Positions 24,201 to 39,200 of a stretch of 64,000 nucleotides of DNA are shown here, in pieces. The notes under the pieces were generated by a model. The model saw nothing but the letters and a program-made list of their open reading frames with translations. It had not been told where the DNA came from and did not search any database. Every line of letters begins with the position of its first letter. Position 1 is the first letter of the stretch. This stretch comes from Vigna angularis (taxonomy: Eukaryota; Streptophyta; Magnoliopsida; Fabales; Fabaceae), in contig NC_068970.1 in assembly GCF_016808095.1 (NCBI RefSeq), positions 16,226,501 to 16,290,500 of the forward strand, written 5' to 3'. A program made the position numbers and the translations under genes.

Positions 24201-27200
24201 GCCACCGGCAGCGGTGGATGTAGTGGCAATGGCAACAAAAAAAATTTCCTTCAACCTACCTTAGACTCTAGAAACCATGTTGAATATAGTGAAAACTATT
24301 TATGAGATTAATCTCTCTTATGTTAAATATACACATAGAGTCTTCTATTTATAATAGAAGAAATATGGGCTAAATCCAAAATACAAATAAGAAATAATAA
24401 CAAACTAAAGATAAAAGATAAAAATAAGATAAACATAACATATTTGACAACTCTAATCAATGTGGGACTTGGGCTTTCTCCACTAGACTCAACACACTCC
24501 ACAAACCCTTATGCAAGGGGCCTTTAACTGGTTTGTAATGCCAGCATGCATCAACAGTAGTCACTTGTTTGCAGTCAAAGAAAATGATGGTGAAAGGCCA
24601 ATTGATAAAGCTGTGTGAGAAATATACCACAAGAGTTAGGCACTGTGATTGGAGAGCCAAAACCTTATATGCAACTCACTCCACACCAAAATTCCACACT
24701 TCTGATGTGTGACTTGAGTAGTATATGCAAATGTAACCAGATCAAAACAAAAACTTATGTTCTTAATAGTCGGGAGTGTTCCTTTCTCAACTCAGTAAGT
24801 TTATCGCATGCAATACTGATGCTAACTTCATATTTCTTTTCACACATCAACGTTATTCAGAACCAGTAGATAGTATGAGAAAGAAATGATCTCAATCAAT
24901 TTATAAATCATAATAACTCAAAGGATTCTTTCAAAACTCGAGGCAAGATATCAACAGGACTGGCACTGAAAAAATTACTTTTACAGTATCAGCAAGAATA
25001 AAACTTCACAGCAGCCGAAACCCAAATATAACATACAAATCATGTCTTTCTTCAAAATAATCTAGTAGTAAAACCTACTTCAAACTTAGCATAGAAATAA
25101 ATTCTTAGCATTAGTTGATAATAATAGTAATCTACTACCACAGAATCAAGAAGCTCTAACAGAAATGATTTGCCAGATGCTTGTGCTGCAATACAGTCTG
25201 CATCTTCATTTCGGGATCCCGCCATCCTGGCCAAGTCTGCCAACTTGTAAAACAGAACAGCGACTGATACACGTGCATACAACTCTGTATTAATAAATGC
25301 CTGACAATAGAAGTGCCCAATTATTACAAAGTCATAAGGTTCAACAGTTTTTTCTTAAAATATACAATTGCAATTAATGGTAGTCAGCATATGTTAGTTA
25401 AGATAAAATGTATTAAATTCTTTAACAGATTCAGGTAAAGAAACATAAAACCAAATTAGACAAACCTTAAACATATGATGACTACCATTAATTCAGGTAA
25501 AAACATATACCTAAAATGTATTAATTCTTTAAGAAATTCAGGTAGAGAAACATATAACTAAATTAGACAAATCTTTTAAATGTTAAGTAGCTCACTTCAG
25601 TAAGCTCAGGATCAGGACTACTGGCCAGTATAGAGACTTCCAGTCTAGCATCACTGTTGTCAGAAAGTTCAGCTTCAAAATCCTCATCAAATGCAACTGA
25701 AAGAGATAATCTCAAATTCATAAGATAATTTTGAAAATAAAACAATAGATAAGCAACTTAACATATTTATACAGAAAACTAACATATTTTCCGTACCTGA
25801 TCCATACAGAGATAGCAACTTGAGTTCTTTTAGATAAAACTTTATAATCCTAGGATTTAAGAACCATAATCCTGTCAAGTGCAAAGCTGCAAGACGAATT
25901 GTACGAGGACTCTTTGTGCCCTCCTTTAGAAGATTTTCAATAAACTAAATGCATGACAATAATAAATTAGTCAATACTTGCAAGAAATTAGCAGAGATAA
26001 TACACAGACAGGGAATTATACAAGAGAACACATACCCACTTCAGGGGTCCAGGTGCATTGTCTGTTTCGTGCATGCTCTCATCATTAAATACCAAAGGAT
26101 GCATAATAGATGACAACAGAGCAGCAATTGATGCTACCCTTCGCTTATTGCAACTTACATGCAATATCCAAGAGGACCGAACCAAATTCCACATCATCTA
26201 ATCAATGACAGCAATTATTTAAATCAGTAAGCACCACTAGTGGGGTTAGGACAGGACAAGTATTCAACAAAATACAAATATCCATCATCCTAATTATAAA
26301 ACATTAAACCATTTCAGGTGATGAAAACAAAAGTAAGAACAAATGAGCACCATTAATGGGCATAAGATGCATTGGTATGTAGGATTCTCGTGTTCAGTAT
26401 GCCAATTGTTAATATGCATTAGTATGCCCAATGTGTGCAATATTATCTTGTTTCACTTGGCAACCGAACATTTTACAAAGCCACATTTAGCAAGTCCACA
26501 AACATTGGGCATTCTTCAGAAGTATACTTTAAGCCTAACTTAACCTTACAAAATCAACTTTTAAGATGAAATTTGCACCCACTTATATATTGTGAATTGA
26601 CTTTATCTCTAATAAATGTAAGAATCCCAACACACTCCCCTCACGTCGAGGTATATACATTTCGTGTGTGGGACTAAGCATTAATAGGTGATCCGATAAT
26701 GGATGGAACAACAAATCCAACACATAATAAATTTTGTTAGTATAAACTCTAACTCATAGTTCTGATACCATATTAAGAAAAGGACTTTAAGTTTAACTTA
26801 AAGTCATAAAACCGGCTTGTAAGGTAAAGTTTGCACTCACTTATATATTGTAAATTGGCTTTATCTCTAGTGATGTAGAACTTCCAACAGGCATCAAATG
26901 CCAAGTTTCAGAAAATTAGGAATTATGAGATCCCTAAATCACATATCGAATACAACGGGATGTTCAGGGAATTATTCAAGTGTATGGTTATCTCACCTTA
27001 ATAGTTAGCTTTTAGGGTGGGCTCCCTAATGGTTATCAATTGGTAGCATATAATTGTTAGCATCTGGTTACCCATTGAGGGTTCAGACCAACGGAACATT
27101 CCAGCCAACAAGAATCTCAAGTGATATAATGCTTGAGCTACCAAAATGTAGGTTCTCAAAAGCGGTGCTATGATGAGGGTTGGATATTATGGGTTCCTAA

Positions 27201-30200
27201 GCCTCACACCAAGCAATGTAGGAATTTTATTGGAGTATTTAAGTACTTTGTTCTCCTCCCCCAACTCCACCTCCAACAACTAGCTTTCGTAGATGGGTTC
27301 CCTAAGTGCTTAGACATGTTAGTGGTAGTCTCATTTATATAACCATGAGAATGTTGATCAAGCACGCCTAGGCACCAATTGCCTCTATAAGTTTGGATCC
27401 TATCAATGATAACAACAATATGATTACAATATTCCAATAGATAGTAATCGCACATATGCTCCATCAGAAGGCCATATACTATTGTTGTGAAGTCTTACAC
27501 CAGCTACCTTGATTCTTAGAGTGCAGCTTATATATCCGTTGGACAACTTTGCTTAATGGCAATCAATTTTGAGATGAAATCTAACCTAGTACCAGCGTCT
27601 ATTGCTCATCTTCATAATCGCCTCATTTGGCCAGTACATATGGAGGGGCAGTGTTGGGGAATCCCGCATAACATGCCTCAATTATTGGAGTATGGCTAAT
27701 TCCACCAATATCAATTGGTTTTAAGATGAAATCTGACACTTTTCGCACTGTTAAATTAACAGAACCAGTAATCAAGGCTAGCTTATCAAGATCTTCAAAA
27801 TTATCACAACAGCTACAAATGCTTTATACCAGGGCATGATGCTGACTGCCCATTTTAAAACCAGAGCTAGTTTGCCACAGGGCAACAAGATAACCACTAA
27901 TTCATTCATTCAATTAAGGCAAAAGTTAATTGCATGGAAACTAAACAACAAGCTACAATGTAAACCTGGGTGTCGATTAAGTGACAACGGGAAACAACTG
28001 TTTTTGACGTCACTTTAGCAACCAGCTCAAATAACATTCTGACTGATCTCAGCATGGGTAGCACACAACTTTCTCCAGCATTTTCAAGACTGCAAAATGA
28101 CTTTGAGTAAGATAAGTTCCATAAGTAAGACCAGGTAAACAGAAAAAAAAATATATAGTCAACACATCCAAAACTCCCAAGGTATTATTGACACAAAAAT
28201 TAATGATATTCACCATGTCTGGGATCTAATTCATAAATAAGCATATCTGCGACAACACAAATCACATAAAAATTACAACACACTTCCACTCCACACATGC
28301 ACAATCGCATATAGACCTTACTGTTACTTACCTCTCGACAAGATCACCAAAAATGCATTTTAGAGTGTCATCTGAGAACAATGCGTGGTTTTCCTCCAAA
28401 TTAAACCCATTCTCTAGAGCATACGAAGGAATTGACAACAAGGATTCCAGGCAGGCCCACTGAATCATTAATAAATCAGTTAAAATCTTCTAATTTATTG
28501 TTTACCATCTTATAACTAGTGAAATAAACAGGTGCATTAACTGCTAAGGCTTTAATCATTAAATGGAACAGGTTAGTTAATATGCCAGGACACAGATAAT
28601 GAATTCAGAAAATTTAAATTAGAATAACAAAAGAGAAATGAATATAAAATTTTGGACTCCAATTTTAATTTCCAAAAATCAGATAATATGGAAACAAAAA
28701 TATGTGCCATACGGCAAAGGAGAAAGAATGGAACCTTAATATCCAACAAAACAGCTCTTCGAGTTCTAGCCAAAACTCCTGACCCTAGGAGATTATTAAT
28801 ATTTTGAATGAAAGACAGACACATAAAATCCAACCGAGGCCTTCCTTCTGCCTCTGAAAACATTTCCTCACTTTCCTCAACCACATAAAGATAACGAGGA
28901 AAGAATGTTGAAGCAAAAACCCTGAGAATAGAAACCAATGCTTCATATGCTGCAAGAGAAATTTCTGCTCCCATCTGCAAAAGACATACATAGCAACAAG
29001 TATATCATCACACTTTAAAAGTGACAGAATCAGAAAATTAGACATTTTATAACAGATAACTCATTTAATAAGAGCAAGCTACCTCTGAGCAAGAAGGTGA
29101 ACACCTAGTAGTCCTCCAGAAGAATTGCCACATAAATGCAAAAGCAGAACTATGTGAAGCATGTCTTTTGATTTGGTTACACCACAAGAAGATTAATGAT
29201 ATAGCCTTTACTGACATGATCTGTTCGGTTAAACACGGAAAAATCAGACACGATTCAAAGAAAAAGGTGTTGCAGATTGTAAAAAAGAGAAATGATTACT
29301 GATTAGTAGAAAAGTTAATGAATTGGTAATGATAGAGCTCATGGTTTCCACACTACTGTAATGCATACATGTCAGCATCAATGACAGTATTCATATTCTA
29401 TAATAAAAAGAACAAAATTACAGCAACAGATCATACAAATTCTAAAGAAAATCCTAATACGGAAGTTAGTGCAAAGTTAACCTTTGAAGTTAAAACACTC
29501 GGTTCATTAAAGAATTTTCTTGGAATTGAACTTGTTCAGTCAAAGGAACCAATCTTTATCAACCAAAGGGTTAAGAAATTGCTAGCTAGTTTCTAAATGT
29601 TATCTTTATTATTCTTTTCTCTTTTCTCTCATTCATTGTGTCTAAACTTTCAATGTTATTTCAAATATGACTATGAGAGGAGAACTAAGCTCTCATATTC
29701 ATTCTCTATTCTCTAGTATTTTTCTCAAGTTGGTATTGTTTGATCATGCTATGCTTGTCACCATATGTCAAACAAAAAAAAATATTCGACCATCGTTTGT
29801 CGCGGTAGTTTTGACCACCATTTCAAGGTTCAGTGCACCTCAAGAAGCACAATCCAATCCTTGTGGTCGCATTTTAAAACTGTCAGACGAGCATCAATTT
29901 GTAGTCTTCTTGTCCCGTCCCGTGAACATTAGATTATGTTCAACCAAGACTGATAGGGATATCAGTAGGGAAGTTGGGATTATGTTCAACCAGGATCGAT
30001 ATGGATATCAGCAGGTAACATTAGATTATGTTCAACCAGAACTGATAAGTATATTGGCAAGGAACTTTATATTATGCTCAAACAAGACCAATAGGGATAT
30101 CGGCAAGGAACTTCAAACTTTGAAACCTACACTTTTAGGAGAAAACACAATATAAGTAGAATGTCCTTAGGGTAAAATGTAATTAATTTATCCAGTGAAC

Positions 30201-33200
30201 AATGCTAGTTTTACTATATTTATGGGCTTTTACATGATTGGGCCTAACCCACGTGGACAATCAATCACCTTGATTAATTTGCTTAATGTTTTGCTAACAT
30301 GCTTTAGTTGTTAACCTTAGTTTACCTCCAATTTCGCAAAGTCTTGGCTATTATAGTGCACTATTGGTGCTAATATCGAGGATATAGGCCAAGATAATTT
30401 TAGGTCGGGTACCCGAGTGATCTCAGGCATGTTGAGTACACACCCAATTTTTTGCCCCCTTTTTCCTCTACAAGTTGAGCTGTTTTGTATCTTTTATTCA
30501 ATTAAGTGAAAAACATTACCTTCCTAGTATATGTATAAATCATTTTAGCTTTTACAACGTTGGTTCCTCACAATTGCAGGCTCTACCAGTGAAAATTACT
30601 TCGTAAACGAGTACCCAAATTATTCAAGGAATTCCATTAAAGTTAAATGTCAAAGCTAGCTAGAAGGAAAGAAATATCAAAGTCCTTATGATACCTACAG
30701 CTTGGTTTAGATTTAAAATTTAATTTACAAGGATACACCTTCAAGGAATAATTTTCTAGTATCCAATTCATGATGAAATAAACAGTCAACCATATAAAAG
30801 GGATAGAATGTACTTACTGCCTGCAACACAACAGTGGTAGCAGAAATTGACAACCTTCGTTGACTAGGGCCTCCAAGTTTTCCTCTCACAGCACCAGGCA
30901 GGGTGGTGTCCTCGGTAAAAACATCAGACCAGAAAACAGAACAAGATTGCTTGGCAAACTGAACCAGATCATCCTGCATTGCAAAAAACATTTAAGAATA
31001 TAGAAAGTAGATGGATAAACATATCACAATACTAAAAGATGTAAAATATGGTACCAATAAATATATAAATTCATCAGAAAGCTTCTCAGAGATTTCATCA
31101 ATGAAACCCAGATGATCAACTACACCAGGCAAGGGCTTCTCTACATTTGCTCCGGCTTTAGCAATATATTCAACTGCTCTTTCCTTTGCTCTGCGAAGCT
31201 CCATAACTAAGCTCAAGACAAGAATCATGAATTTGACTACTATGTATCTCGTATCATGGTTTTGTTTCAAGATATTTGTACCGTTATTTCGAATAAACTG
31301 CAATAACAGTTGTCATTTCCCTGTTAGATTTTACAGCATAAAACTTGTACAGGGATACCCCTGCCATGAGCAGTATCAATTGCAGGTCATAAAACGATCC
31401 TATTGCTCTCTTGTAACAAAACAAATGTAAAACCCAAGACACTGCTGATGATTTTTCTTTTTCCTATAAATAATTAATTTCCACTAAGATTTAATAAACA
31501 TTGCAGAAACTAAAAAGACAAAGGCAAAAGCAAACCACTAAAATAGGTTCCAGGAGATGGCCATGCTCAGTAGAAAGGAAAAGCATTTTTGCCCATCTAT
31601 TCGCTTCAGACTCCCATGCACTCAAGTCTTCATCGTCATAAGTAAAAGAAACATCAAATGGAAGATCATTGCTGACAAACCTCTGTGGGAAGTCATAAAG
31701 ACTATTCCACAGCTTTATCTCATTATTACAGCAATTGGCACACCTATCCTTGTAACCACAACCTGAAAGCCATCTTTGCGAAGGCACCCTTAACTGGCCT
31801 GGGGAGGATCAGGAAGAGTAGTCAAAATTTAACGAACTAAAAATCATAGTTTTTTTTTTCAAATTCATTGACAAAAAAAATATGGTTTCGAAAGACAAGG
31901 AGATTTTTTATTAGAGAACATTCAAATGTGATGAAAACTTAATCTTAAATCATATTTTTAATTCATATACTCAGATCCCAATCCCAACAAATACTGTAAC
32001 AAGTAATGCTCTTAAGTCCAAACCAACAAATTGTGATTTGTATATCAGAAAGTAAGAACAACATCAAAAAGTATTTTATTTAGTTCATATCCAATCCTGA
32101 AGAAAATGAATTATAGAAACTTTGTTAACAAATTGAACTGTTTATTATTTCCACTCTTACCAAAAAAATCCTTACAAGATTACTTATAGGCAACCGCTTA
32201 CAACAAAAGCTATTGTTAGTATCAGCATACATAGAAAAGATAACAGCTGTAACAGACTACATAATACAACTAATTATTCACTCTAACACCCCTCCCAAAA
32301 CTCAAGTAGAAACGGAGGACTAAAATGAAACCTAAAACTCAGTGAGAAAAATAGAAAGCCATATTAGTTCAGTAGATGTTTTAGCCAAACTTCTGTACTT
32401 TTGTGCTAGAACAGAGATTAACTTGCTGCTTGTGGGGACACCAAGATATTAAATTGGAACCCATAACGATGGCTACTCCTGAAGTAGAATGCTTACAATC
32501 AATATTAGATGACCAATCAGCATCACAAAAGGCTTTCAGTAACAAAGGAAGGGCAAGAGTTGCCTCATAATGTCATCAATCACATTTTATCCTTCCATAT
32601 TTAGGAGATTATATTAAAGTGTATAACAGAAACATCCCTGAATCGTACGGATCCAATTATATCCCTAAATCATAGGGATCTGATTACATATTTATTGTTA
32701 TTGTATATCTATATTAGTCCTCCAATCTTGTATATATGTCTGATGTATTTTTAGTAATAAAAACATTCTATTTTACCCGAATATTTGAGATGGTATCAGA
32801 AAGTCTGATGTAAAGCTTCATGGTATTAACATTCCATACATATTGAATGGAAAAAATTATTTGGCTTGGTCTCAACTTGTTCATACTACTTTAAAAGGTA
32901 AAGGAAATCTTAATAAGTGAGTTTATGTCTAACTCAACCTCACAAAACCAAGTTCTAAGATGGAAATTGCACACCACCTATATATTATAATCATGTATTA
33001 ATCTTAATCAATGTTAGATCTCCAACACACTCTCTCGCCTAGGAAAAAACAATTCAAGTGTGAAATTAGATAATTATGCACGATCTAACACGAGTCTGAA
33101 AACAGTGGCCTAATAGCCCCAACAAAAATGACTAGGAACAGTGGCCTGATAGCCCCAACGAAATTGACTAGGATAGACCCTGAATAGATATGATACGATC

Positions 33201-36200
33201 TTGAACCATATAAGAAAATAATGAATTATTTTATTGATATTTGTTAGACATGGAAGTAATGAGAGGGTTTGGAAGATATTTAAAGATAAAAGTGGTATAA
33301 TGGTTAATTGTTGTTACAAGGGGAGACTCTCTAGGAAAGTCTATATATTCTTGTCTTGTGGGATGTTGGGGGACAGATTTTGAGAGTTGATGTTTGTGAC
33401 AAGGAGAGCTAAGCATAAATATTCCAAAGCTAAAGATGTTGCCCAAATATATGAGGTGAAGGTGAAAATTGTGGCCACACAACAAGGAAACAAGATATGT
33501 GGTTAACCAGAAAAAGGGGCGAATAACTAATATGGAGAACAAAGATGAAGGTGTGTGGTGTACCTATTGCAACAAACCTCGTCAAAGGTCTGAAAAATGT
33601 TGGAAGTTGCATGGAAAGCCACTTAGCAAAGATTGATCTCCACATAACCGTGACAAGGAGTGGAAAAAAAGGATACAACATAAGATAGGGAGGATGGGCA
33701 CACCATAGATGTTGAAACTATAGAAGAAAGCAAAGGAAAATTGATTCAACTCAATCAAGATGAAATAGAGAAAACGATATTCCTCAACAAATTGGATAAA
33801 CCAACATGTACTTGTTCACTAGCATATTCAAGGACGTTCGGAAAGATTCCTTTTGTCAATGGACTGAATGTCTCATATAGATTATATAATGAATATTGGA
33901 TACTAGATTCAAGTGTCATTGATCACATGACACCCCAACCAATATCAGATATGAAGACCTAAAATCCTCTATGAAATTATAACAAAATCCATAATGGGTT
34001 AGGTGAAAGAATTACATTCAAAAGAAATTCAATATATGCAAGAAAAGAGAAAACAAAGAAAAAATAGGTTTCTCTCATGGGCTGTTGCACATTAGGGTTT
34101 CTTTTGTGTAGCTGCACATCTACCTTATCCTTTGCTTTCAAATCGGAACCACTTCTCTCCACCTTTTTCGCCATCTCCATTCCACCTTCACATTCCGTGA
34201 TGCAAAAAGTGGTCGCCATGTGAAACCCACGTTGCCACCACCCTACTCTGGCGGCAAGCTGTAAATCTGCCACCGATTTCAGCCATGGCACCATCATAAC
34301 AGATTTTCAACAACACCAACCCTAACCTAAAAATTTCTCCTACTACAACTCTTGCCCGGGTAATAGAAAATATTCACAACAGATTCCACTTCCAGTTGCT
34401 GCAAAGCAATGAGAAGTTAAAATGAACTCATCCATAACCCTGAAAATGTTCTTTATTTTCCCATATTATTCTTCAGTTTGATTTACATTAAGAAACTCAT
34501 GGAAGACCAATCATGTAATGTCTTTTAAGATAGCATTTGTATGCTACAGGATAAGCACAAGCATGATTGGATATGCTAGAGAATAGAGTGGCTCCATTAT
34601 TTGGACAACTTAAATCATACCCCAAAACTACACAACAATAGCAATAATTTTTCATCTTCTGATTTGATAAAGACCAAAAGGGAGAAGGTCCTTCTACACC
34701 ATTGTTAACTCGGACATCCTTCATTTAAAGTCATAAAATTGATATTTCCTTCCCTATTGAATAATACGTTTTAAAAAACTATCGCTAAATATTTCTTTGC
34801 ATAAATAAATTTTATGTGATTTAAGTATTTCATTTAGCTTACAGTTTGTGATAAGATTCAATTCACTCACTTCAGAAAATAGATCTTGTTATTCACAATT
34901 CAAATTTTGATTTGAAAACAATGATGATTAGTTTGATTTCTCATTATGTAAACAACAGAAGGGAAAATGGAGCGTTTGATATTTTCTTTCCTCGCCTTTC
35001 AAATATTTTCATGACTACAGAATGTAGAAAGCCATTGACATAATATATTTCTCTTACCACCATAATCCGTAAACTCCTTTGGCAATGCTGAAATGAAAAG
35101 CAAAAGAATTTCAAGTGGAATATCAAATGCGCACACCACACAAACAGCAGCCTCCAGAATTTTGCCACAAACTGTAAACATCATCAAGGCATAAGTTGAC
35201 CTACATTGTGCACCCTAAAATTTATGGTTAGCAAATGAATAATTCAAGCAGAGTAAATAAAAAACCTTGAAGACGGTAACTGGGATTAAAATGTTGCTTG
35301 CTGCTCTCGACAACATATCTAAAGATATCAAGTAATTCTATTTTTTCACTGTATTGATTTTCCATTTCGGAAACAAACTCCACAGAAAATGTTCCTTTAA
35401 ATGATTCTGTGCTGACATGATTAACTGTTCCAATGGCAGAAGCAACTGAAGCAATGCAGTCAGCAAGGCCCATAAGTCCAGCTCGTCCAAAAGATTGATG
35501 TTTAGCAGTAGATGCCAAATTGTACAAAAATGCAACGCGTTTCCTGCAATAAACTTTAAGATAATAAGAAAAGTAAAGCCAAAGCTTTGCATCACATAGT
35601 TTACATTAACAAAGAGGTAAGTAATAGCAGTATGGATAAAAGTACCACTAAACTATAGACAGACAAGCAATCGTGCATGCATGTCATCATCATCTATACA
35701 AGAAGAATTTGTGAAGGTATGGAGAAAAGAAAGAAAAAGAGAATCAAAATACTCTTGTCAAACTCGAGAGATTACGTAAACTCATAGAAACTTTGAAGTA
35801 AGAGTTACTTCTTATAAAAATATTTATAAATAACATAACTTAATATTTATAATGTTATAAATATTATTTTATGTTTTACATTTTTATAATTATTAGTATA
35901 TCATATTATATAATTTCAAATATTTTTCTCTAATATTAGTATTCTTTTATAATAATTTTAATTGATTATATTTTATACTTCACATAAAAAATTTGTTGAA
36001 CTTAAATGTTAGCCCAAAAGTTCAGCATAGTAAAAAGGGAGGCCCAATGGTCCAGAATAATAAGAGGTGATTAAAACTGAAAAAGTTAAAATGTGCCATC
36101 GGCCCTAAAACTCAGGCAGAGAGAAAAAATGATAGTGAGATATGGCAAAGCGTGGAGGAGATTCAGAAACAAAAACACAAAGATGGAGTCCAGCAGAGAA

Positions 36201-39200
36201 GATATCAAGAGAAATTTGTTGGTACAGTAGGCGAATCAAGAGAAGATATCACCTCTAAACTGGCAATTTCACATGATTTTAACCAAGTTTGCTCGAGTTT
36301 ACACGTGCCTCCCAAAATACGATTCTACTTGCGAGTTAAATTGGTTTAGGGGTGTGAGAACGTAAACTCGTGACTTTACTAGTTAACTCAAGATTTTGAT
36401 AACCATCATGCTCCTAAAGCATATCATAAGTAAAAACTAGCAAAAAACAAGGACAATGCAGAGTTTTAATTCAAAATCATCAACTGCTAGATTATATGAC
36501 TGAATGAGATTAATGCTCCAAAGAAAAGCCTAATATCAAATCCATACCCCAAAAAATCTCCTAATGTCAGTAAAAATCTATGATTGTTATTGTATTGTAC
36601 AGCTTTTATAAAACTGCTTTTCGGGTGTATGTACCTAACCAATGGGTTGAGTGCGATAACTTTTCGTGTATGTATGTGTGTGTGCATATAGATCAGTTGG
36701 GCATGTAACTCACTAATTTTTCATCACATCCAAAATCAAGTTGGTATAAAGACCCCTTGTTACCAATCAGCCATTGTATGCTGTTGTGGGTCGTCAAATT
36801 CTTAACCTTATGTATTGACCATTCAAAAAACACAGAAGGAATTAGGGTTTAGTGTGTGCGTTGCTGCCTATCTCTCTCTTCTCCCACACGGTTATTGCAT
36901 TATCTCTTCCACTTTGCTGCTGCTTATCTATTTCTGCACGCCCCCCTAGCCGCCATGCAAAAAGCGGCTGTCATGGGCCGCCATGGAAAAACCTGCTTCG
37001 CCACTGCCTTGTTGTGGTGGCAGGTTGCCGGTTTATGCCGTGGTGCTGCCATGGCCGAAATTTGATAGCTATATTCAAGTGGAGCATAACTTGAGAAACT
37101 TTTGCATAAATTGCTTCATCTTCTCCAATTATGGAACAGGTTTCTTTTATTAGATTTCTTGCAAATTTCTACTCAAGAAATTTACAGGATTTTCTAGTTT
37201 GGACCAAACAATTACATTGTTTTATCACCTTTTTTTCTGTAACCTGCGTCAGGCCAGCTCTAAGCAACCTTTTTTCAGTGCTAAAGTTTTGTAGTAAAAA
37301 CAAAAGGATTCCAAATTCTCCAAATTTTTAACACATTTCTATCCTGAGTCCTTTCACACCCAAACACACAATTTCTAAGCATACCTTGGAGCTAGAAAAC
37401 TAACATAATGGCAGAGAAATTTGGCTGCACCTTCAATCACCGTGGACATATAAACTCCTTTTACACCTGAAAAATCCAAAGCCAATCAAGTAGAATATAA
37501 TATTTGGGTAAAGATTATGGGGATTCACTTTATTTTGCAACAAATGGAACACATATTTGGATAAAGTAATTACTTTAAGTGAAATTAAATAGTTGGCTAA
37601 GTAGTTCAAAAAGAAAAGGCTTTACATAGATTCAAATTAGAATAAAAAGGAACCATTTAAAAGGTCCCAAGGATTAAAGAACTAACCAAACTCTTTATGG
37701 TGTATTGGGTCATTTAGCCCTTGAATAAATGGACCAAGAATAAAATTTTCAGGCACTGATTTTATGTATTTCCCATAATTCTCCCAATCGATGTCAAGAA
37801 AAGACTGCATGATCAGGCACCTCACTGCATTTATTAGAAAACAACATAAAATAAAAAATGGTAAGCAAGAAGGACTAATTTAATACAAAAAACAGAATAG
37901 AATTAGCTAATGAGAGTTGTATTTGTTACAATAATTACTAATTACTGTTACATATCATCATTAAGGCTAGTTTGCTAGACCAGTAATGAGTAGTATCTAG
38001 TTTTGTACCTAAAAGTCTAGTGCAGACTCTTGGTGTTCCATGTATTCTTGCTTTTTCAATATATATATAGAAGATAATGAGAGGGATCTATTAAGCCCTC
38101 AAGAATATATTTTTATCAGTTTTTAATCTCAAGTTTCATGTCCTGGGTTGTCTACCAGCATTGTCATTGTCGTTCGCATCTGTCCGGTGCCCTTTGCTAT
38201 TGTCTGCGGTTGTCCTGTCACTACCTGCAGCTGTCAACTGCAGTTTAAAGCTCTTCAACTTGGTTCTCTGCCATCTCACATTTGTTTGCCGCTATCCGCC
38301 GTCGTCCGCCGTCACTATTCCGTCTAGCGACCACCGGATCTGGTTCGTCTCTTCACGCGACGACCAACCCCACCGAAGCCGGAGTCCGATTCTCCTCCAC
38401 GCTCCGCCACGCGCCGCTTCTTTGTGCGCTACGAACAGGCGCGTACTGTTCACGCGCCGCCCTCTACCTGTTGGAAGGTCACTGCGACACCTCCATAGTT
38501 GTCGCTTGAGCCTCCTCTCTCTGTTCTGACCCTCAAAACCATACTTCAGTGATGTCCAGAAGCTTCCCTTGAAGAAAACCATAAGAAACCCTCTCAGTTT
38601 TTTGGTTCTTCACTGCCGCATTTTTTCTTTCTCCTATTTTTATCAAGAATGGCGTCTGGAAGTGTTCTTTCTTTCTCTGGAAGTCCCTCCATTACTTCCG
38701 AAAAGCTAAACGGAAAAAATTATCTGTCTTGGTCTGCTGCCGTGGAAATGTGGTTCCTCGGTCAAGGACATTATGACCACCTTGAGCAGGATGGAAGCCA
38801 AGTACCTTCTGAAAAGGCTTAACAATGGAAACAAGCAGATTTCCAATTGTGTGCCCTATTATGGCAATCTGTGGAACCCCGACTTTTGATATCTCTTAGA
38901 GCCTTCAAAACATGTCACTCTTTTTGGAAGAAAGCTCAAAGCATTTATGCTAATGATATTCAACGTCTTTATGATACAGCAAACAAACTTGCATGTCTCA
39001 AAATGACAGACCATGATATGGTCTCAAGCCCAAGCAGTTGTGGAAGAGTTGAGAATGTTCTTGGAAGTGGAATCTTCGGAAGACATCAAGAAGAAGCTTG
39101 ACAAGTATTATATGGTGATGATCCTCCGTGCTTTACATCCAGATTTGAATCATATCAGAGATCAACTTCTGAGAAGTCATGAGGTTCCTTTCTTGGAAGC

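Noticed and set aside
29667..30155. Plus-strand ORF of 162 aa
   Set aside because: Its second half is the 46-bp tandem array; the phase is accidental (46 is not a multiple of three).
30395..30470. Possible conserved regulatory element around GGTCGGGTACCCGAGTG
   Set aside because: A short palindrome inside LTR-like sequence; no second copy in the window and no gene near enough to support a role.
31055..31198. Shorter version of methyltransferase exon 12 starting at 31198
   Set aside because: It keeps phase, but the acceptor lacks a pyrimidine tract. The acceptor before 31297 is stronger and the added sequence continues the family's helical pattern.
36852..37094. Two overlapping ORFs (80 and 69 aa) in intron 8
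   Set aside because: Frame-shadows of one another in a retrotransposon-leader-like stretch; no conserved motif.
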